NCBI RefSeq assembly: GCF_964355755.1
Contig: NC_092670.1
Location: forward strand, 40,971,795 to 41,031,794
DNA length: 60,000 bases
Source: Antedon mediterranea
Lineage: Eukaryota > Echinodermata > Crinoidea > Comatulida > Antedonidae
Reading direction: 5' to 3'
The notes below the pieces were generated by a model. The model was given only the letters and a program-made list of their open reading frames with translations, was not told the origin of the DNA and made no database searches. Within the stretch, counting starts at the first letter, position 1. Each line of letters starts with the position of its first letter. Both the position numbers and the translations under genes were made by a program. Shown here in pieces: positions 55,111 to 60,000 of the stretch.

Positions 55111-55889
55111 AGTCGCGTGCTACAATGCATAGTGATACCGGACCGACAGACAGACCGACAGACAGACCGACAGACCGACAGACAGACAGACCGACCGACC
55201 GACATAGTGAACTATACTGACCGAAATTACTGAACATGTTTAAAAATGTTGAAATGTTTAAAAACATTTATATTTTTTTAATTTACACGTGCGTATAGCC
55301 TGTCACTTTTGACGTGCTCGTATAACGTAATTTCGAGTTGAAAAGTAGGTCAAGAAAACAGAAATCGGGCAAAAAGAGTGCGCAATAACATTTAACGCGC
55401 AGTGCGCGCGCAAAAATATGCGCACTCATGGAAGTTTTGTAAACGCTTAAAATTGCCTGAAACGTACTCTTATTTCATAGAAAATAAATTGTGAAAATTT
55501 TAGGCGCGCGTACGCATGCGTTACATGCGCTACGCACGTAATTGTATTGCCATATGATGATTTATGCCCTGAAATTTATGAGTACCAAATTTTATTTAAT
55601 TGTGATTCATGGTTGTGAAGATATGATTACAAACGTGATTTCGTTAAATCGTGCGTAGACCGCGTAATTTTTTATTGCGCAACGTGAAAACATAACCACA
55701 TCGATTCCTGGCCATAAGGAATATACTGTGAAAAATTGACCTAGCTAGATTAAACTGATATCAAGATAAGGTCAGAAAGCGATAAAACGCATAGTGATAC
55801 CGGACCGACAGACCGACAGACAGATCGACAGACCGACAGACCGACCGACCGACATAGTGAACTATAGAGTCGCTTCCACGCGACTAAAA
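55111..55889. repeat. CpG-rich element flanked by (GACC)/(GACA) arrays
   Basis: Two copies of GTGATACCGGACCGACAGAC followed by degenerate GACAGACC repeats and GACATAGTGAACTATA (55131-55215, 55793-55866) bracket about 570 bp rich in CpG, including GCGCGCGTACGCATGCG and TGCGCTACGCACG. The outer ends AGTCGCGTG and CACGCGACT are inverted. No coding frame survives. It reads as one composite repeat in an otherwise CpG-poor region. Confidence 0.7.
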
Positions 55890-56397
55890 AGATTTTTGGT
55901 TAAATAAAAACTTTTTATAAGTTAGTTGTTCACGTTTTTTTCTCGGAAGTGATTAATTTTTGTCGAAACTACAAAATGTTCATTTTTCATGTTTTTTTTC
56001 GGGAACAATACCTTTTTAAAAGTTACGATTATAAGTGATTATTGTTTTTTCTTTCGTTGATTGTTTTTAAGCCACGGCAGTGCAGTAATTGTTATGTTCA
56101 TAGTACATTAATGTACATTAAAGTTCGCATTGTTTATTGCGTATATATAAATGGTGCTTAACTAATCTCCTGAATACTTAGGCCTACAGTATATATTTTC
56201 AATGTAAAAACAGTTTGTTTGTACTAGGCAAATAATCTATTAACTGTTAATTTTTTTAAACGAGTGACGATAGTGGCTTCACCCAAATATAATGATCTGT
56301 AATTATAAATAATAGTGAATGATAATCCATATTATTTGCTTGGTGATAATAAATGGCAATAGTTATAAAGAAAATAAAATCAAGGATGGGCCAATGA

Positions 56398-56760
56398 GTG
56401 CGGTTGAAAGATAGAGCGGACCTTGTGCAAGACCAAAGAGCACCACCAGAAGAGAACAATACAACATCGAACCAGCTTGAAGTTGACCAGCAGTACACCG
56501 GCGGTAAGTCGTACCAAGACCAAGGGGACCGAATGAGCAGACACAAAGCACGTAGATCTGCACCGCACCGACCGGCAGCTGCACCACCACCAGCCACCAC
56601 CGCCTCAACCAATGGGTAACGGAGCACTACCAATAAATACTGGATACCAGAATGTACAATTTGCAACAACATGTACCATCACCGCCTAAAAACTCAGATG
56701 CACCGGCGTACGTACCAACCACAGATGACCGACCAGGATTACAGACAAGATACAGACTAT
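56398..56760 (+). pseudogene. unidentified broken frame with zinc-finger-like CxxC
   Basis: A 73-codon frame rich in Gln, Asp, Ala and Pro (to 56619) stops. Shortly after, another frame reads ECTICNNMYHHRLKTQMHRR, a C2H2-like spacing, then QDTDYDEHITY before a stop. It precedes the LINE-type C-terminus at 56.76 kb and may be its upstream portion. Not a functional gene as it stands. Confidence 0.35.
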
Positions 56761-57150
56761 GACGAACATATAACATATTAGAAAGGAATGTCAATGTTAT
56801 TGACGCAGTTTACAGGCGCGATGTTATTAGCCAAGTTAAGAAAATAATGGAAGATAACTCACACCCATTGAATGATAAATATGTTGTTAATAAATCAGGT
56901 AGAATTCGTCCTTTAATGTGCAATACCACTCGATGTAGGAAATCATTTGTCCACAACTCTATTCATGTTTCCAACACAACATTCCAATGATAGTTTGTTT
57001 ATTTGTTTACTACTGTATATAGTTTTAATGTATTGTATTGATATTTTTAATGTTTTATATATTGTATGTGTTTTTAAGCATCAAGGAAAACCAATTTCAT
57101 GTTCGCCTTTTTGTGTTCATGACAATAAAGATTTATCTTATCTTATCTTA
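56761..57150 (+). mobile_element. LINE 3' end with (TTATC)n tail
   Basis: The frame YNILERNVNVIDAVYRRD to HPLNDKY, then SGRIRPLMCNTTRCRKSFV (stop at 56992) resembles the C-terminus of invertebrate non-LTR polyproteins, where a basic Arg-rich segment is followed by K-S-F. A 3' UTR follows, with AATAAAGATT and then (TTATC)n at 57131-57150. Confidence 0.6.
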
Positions 57151-57274
57151 TATTGTTGTAGCATCTACAATTATCGGCCTACAATTATCTTCTCTCCATC
57201 TCCATCAACAAAATCGTCCAACCTTTGTTGTTCGGTTCACACCTAGTATTTCCCATGCCATTCCTCCGTGAGAG

Positions 57275-57318
57275 CAGGGAAGAGTTAAATTACTTATTAT
57301 TAATTTAACTCTTCCCTG
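57275..57318. repeat. perfect hairpin, 18-bp arms, 8-nt loop
   Basis: CAGGGAAGAGTTAAATTA, loop CTTATTAT, then TAATTTAACTCTTCCCTG. The flanks GTGAGAG occur directly on both sides (about 57268 and 57319), like target duplications. Confidence 0.9.
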
Positions 57319-58000
57319 GTGAGAGTGACACATTTTTCAAGGCATGCTGGATCAGAGATGTCTTGGTTGTTGGATTTTCTTCATTCTGTGGGGAATATCA
57401 AATATATGCCAATATTGCTTTGATTAATTCCTTTAACATACAAATTCCGTACTTCTACCTATATCGATAAATTTAGCAATATTATTATTGGAGTAATATA
57501 CTTGCTGAATGTAGATGCGTTTCCGTTGCACACATGACGTCACAGCAAGTTCACGGCGATATCGAAAATCTGTGAATTGTGTTTTCTACGTTGTCAAACT
57601 ATGATAATACCAATAACGTTCTTTAAGTACAGAACTGCAATTATATTTCAATAAACCATGGGGAAAGTGCTGGAAAATGACTATTTAAGCTGGACAAATA
57701 ACAATTGATAGTCTTGTTTATTGTTCACAAGCATAGTTTATTTTTGACTAAATTTGCATTATGTATTTTGTAAAAGTTGTAACTGTCTCTTCAATTGAAT
57801 TTAAATAAGGAAATAGGAACTAAAACATCGCATCAGCGATGATGATACAAACACCCCATACATAACCTTTACCAACTATTGTTGGTAGTTAATACCCTCA
57901 GTATTCATACATGTACACCCTATTTATATTTAAATATTGAAATACCAGACATTGTCCCTTACCACAACGCCATATTTTATCAGATATATTTTTCTAATTC
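57319..58000. other. upstream region of the DED gene, no element assigned
   Basis: AT-rich. A promoter for the plus-strand DED gene is expected here or nearby, but I recognise no core motif. Confidence 0.3.
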
Positions 58001-58077
58001 ACTAACTAGAGGATGGACCTATTCAAGTGAAGGAAAATTTAACTCTTAGTAAGCTTAGCTGTAGCTCCATAATCAAG
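58001..58077 (+). other. candidate 5' UTR exon of the DED gene
   Basis: Ends at a strong donor (ATCAAG, GTAAGT). A good acceptor (TTTGTTTACAG) at 58408 starts the segment with the ATG. The start of this leader exon is not determinable; 58001 is nominal. Confidence 0.35.
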
Positions 58078-58439
58078 GTAAGTAGAAACAATAAAGGATC
58101 ACATCGATACAACTCTCCTAGTCCATGATTACTGGCTATGTGAGCCAACAGTGTAGGCCATTGCTAAATATGTCGACAGAATACAGTTATATGACTGACT
58201 CATTGTATTATGTCGACAGACATTACCAATGTCCCAAACGGCGTCCCTTTTTAAATAGTTTTGTGTCGGAAAATATTTTCCATTACCTTTATGAATCAAG
58301 TCATGATTTATAAGTTTTACATTTTATGAATATTTTTGATTTTGTACTTACAAAAGTTTGTTCTTAAACAACTTGATGTTATTTATCCTAAATACAATTT
58401 GTTTACAGATAAATTAAGACAGACGATTGAGGGGACAGC

Positions 58440-58449
58440 ATGGCAACAG
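58440..58449 (+). CDS. DED gene coding exon 1
   Basis: Ten coding bases, ATGGCAACAG, before donor GTAATA. The preceding 31 nt after the acceptor at 58408 are 5' UTR. Confidence 0.65.
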
Positions 58450-59778
58450 GTAATAGAAAAGAAATCGTCATTTTTTTATTGTATTGAGTTTTTAAAAGAC
58501 TTTTTCTTATAATTTTCTTATGTTCTTATTACCAGATATAAACTTGGATTTAATGGAAATTTCAAAATGGTATGATGATCGTGGCCTGCTCAGACAACTG
58601 AAGGTTTTATATGGTGATTTGATTGCAGTAGCAAACATAGACAAAGCACATACAACGTTAGACTTACTGAATGAATTAAGGAATAAGGAACTGTTAAGTT
58701 CAGATAATACTTTACTTTATGAAACAATAAAAGTAACCCAGCAGTTTGGTGTCATCAAACGTCTTAAACAATGTCTTCCCGTTAAAGAAGTTAAGATTAC
58801 CAAGTTTACCAGATATCGACTAAACATTGTAGAATTTGGAAATGGACTGACACAAGAGGATGTTGCAAGAATTGATGGACTGTACAATACTCCTGTAAAG
58901 AATTATAAAGATGCTTGGAGTATGATCATGGATTTGGAACATAGACAAATATTGTGTGTATGCAAAATGGAGGAATTTATTAAAAATCTAAGAAAGCTAG
59001 GATTGGAGTTAGCGGTAACATTGCTGACCAAAGGAGGTAAGTTAAAGTCAATCACATTAAAAACTGAATATAATTATTCTAAAAAACTTTTTGACTACAA
59101 GATTACAATAAAACAAATCTCATAAGCACAAAAACTATTATTGTCAAGAAATTAGCAAGTATTGACAACTTTAGCAGTAAACGTTTCACATATGAAAACT
59201 GTCAAGCCAGAGAGAGAGAGAGTGTGTCATGAATATGATCATAATTATGATATCCATTTTTTTTATCCAAAACGATATAAATGAATATAATTGTTTTGTG
59301 ATGGAAAAACCTTGTCCCGCTCAATATAGATTGAATCAACCATTTGGCTCACTCAAAAGTGTCCCTGTCCCCTGGGTAGGAGTTGACTGTAGTGTTAAAA
59401 CATAATATATTTTCCCTCGTTTCGCGACAAGGTGTCCCCTTAATAGGGGTTCTACTGTATTATATTTCTGCAAACACATCAAACATTGATTTTTAAAAAC
59501 ACTCATGTGTAATTGGTGCATTATTATATCTAAGATATCATTTTTAATTAACATCAACAATGCGCTTTATAAAATAAGATTCGGGTTACGATTTTCTACT
59601 GAACAAGTTAATTAAATTTTTTTTAACATTTTAATTATTTAGTTAATGTTTTTTTTTTTTTTATTTAGAAAAGAAAGAAGAAGATCTGCTTCAAAAACAA
59701 AAGAACAGCCAGGCCAGTAGGCCTACTAGATACAAAGTTGACACTTCGCAGATGGTTACCCATATGGAACAGCGAAAG
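58440..59778 (+). CDS. tandem death-effector-domain protein, 5' part
   Basis: Coding exons 58440-58449, 58536-59036 and 59669-59778, all GT-AG and in phase, give 207 codons from ATGGCAACAG. Residues about 15-85 form a DED-like six-helix unit (LDLLNELRNKELLSSDN, then LLYETIKVTQQFGVIKRL). Residues about 95-168 form a second (YRLNIVEFGNGLTQEDVARI, then WSMIMDLEHRQILCV and KLGLELAVTLL). A charged linker EKKEEDLLQKQ follows. Tandem DEDs at the N-terminus are typical of caspase-8/10 and FLIP; a caspase-like domain would lie downstream, beyond the window. Adaptor-like or lineage-specific DED proteins are alternatives. DED assignment rests on pattern only. Confidence 0.72.
58536..59036 (+). CDS. DED gene coding exon 2 (both DEDs)
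   Basis: Acceptor TTATTACCAG, donor GTAAGT. Encodes residues 4-170. A downstream-ATG frame from 58520 would read the same protein without exon 1, but the splice signals favour the joined version. Confidence 0.75.
59336..59462. repeat. CCCCTTAATAGGGG dispersed repeat, copy in DED intron
   Basis: AGTGTTAAAACATAATATAT and GGTGTCCCCTTAATAGGGGT then TCTACTGTA, matching 47.14-47.33 kb. Confidence 0.75.
59669..59778 (+). CDS. DED gene coding exon 3 (linker)
   Basis: Acceptor after a long T tract (TTTATTTAG), donor GTAACT. Encodes EKKEEDLLQKQKNSQASRPT and on to THMEQRK. Confidence 0.65.
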
Positions 59779-60000
59779 GTAACTTAAAACAATAAAGGCT
59801 GCAAACCAACAACTTTAATGTGAGAGATTTTGAAAAAGATGATGGCATATTAAATCTAATTGAGAAGCAACCGGATTTCAGTTTAGGCACAGAGTCTCGG
59901 AAGATAAACATTTATAACGATGAATTTACGGTTTCTTAATCTAAATGTGAAAACATTTTTATACCGCCTCACAAATCATCTAGCGTTACCATATACAATT

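Noticed and set aside
56256-56672. Minus-strand 138-codon frame at 56.3-56.7 kb
   Set aside because: Trp/Cys/Ser-rich reverse reading of the Gln/Pro-rich plus-strand remnant; no domain.

Overview
The window is eukaryotic, AT-rich, intron-containing DNA crowded with transposon relics and minisatellites. Protein similarities recalled from memory (UBR3, a rhodopsin-like GPCR, a B-box/filamin protein, a tandem death-effector-domain protein) fit a marine invertebrate. The abundance of TAGGCCTA-type words, the CR1/L2/jockey-type LINEs and the MITE families suggest an echinoderm, perhaps a crinoid. The species guess is tentative; no search was possible.

Layout. 1-7.5 kb: no gene; MITEs, an old LINE tail and a perfect 55-bp palindrome. 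7.56-9.57 kb (+): a single-exon RING-less TRIM-like protein (B-box, coiled coil, two filamin-like domains). 10.7-14.0 kb (+): a LINE with an uninterrupted 989-aa endonuclease/reverse transcriptase frame. 14.8-22.5 kb: repeats, SINE-like and MITE copies, palindromes; no gene seen. 22.5-51.5 kb (-): one large gene, the orthologue of the E3 ubiquitin ligase UBR3. I resolved 28 coding exons; all junctions are GT-AG and all phases agree, giving 1,524 continuous codons from the start codon through the UBR box and the split RING-H2. The C-terminal part (roughly 350-400 residues, judged against vertebrate UBR3) was not found. An intronless GPCR (24,988-25,911, +) lies antisense inside the intron between exons 27 and 28. 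52.4-57.2 kb: three degraded LINE fragments and a CpG-rich repeat block. 58.4 kb to the right edge (+): the first exons of a tandem-DED protein, truncated by the window.

The UBR3 introns are unusual. They hold six sizeable minisatellites (units 44, 48, 72, 73, about 73 and about 97 bp), three SINE copies with a common core, nine copies of one MITE family (13 in the window) and two copies of a second. Several insertions lie within 15-35 bp of exon borders. The main MITE usually carries a perfect CArG-type motif, so it disperses candidate SRF sites.

The host genes have no evident joint pathway. UBR3 is a ubiquitin ligase, the DED gene looks like an apoptosis/innate-immunity adaptor or initiator, and the B-box/filamin protein may be a TRIM-type regulator. 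Their proximity is probably incidental.
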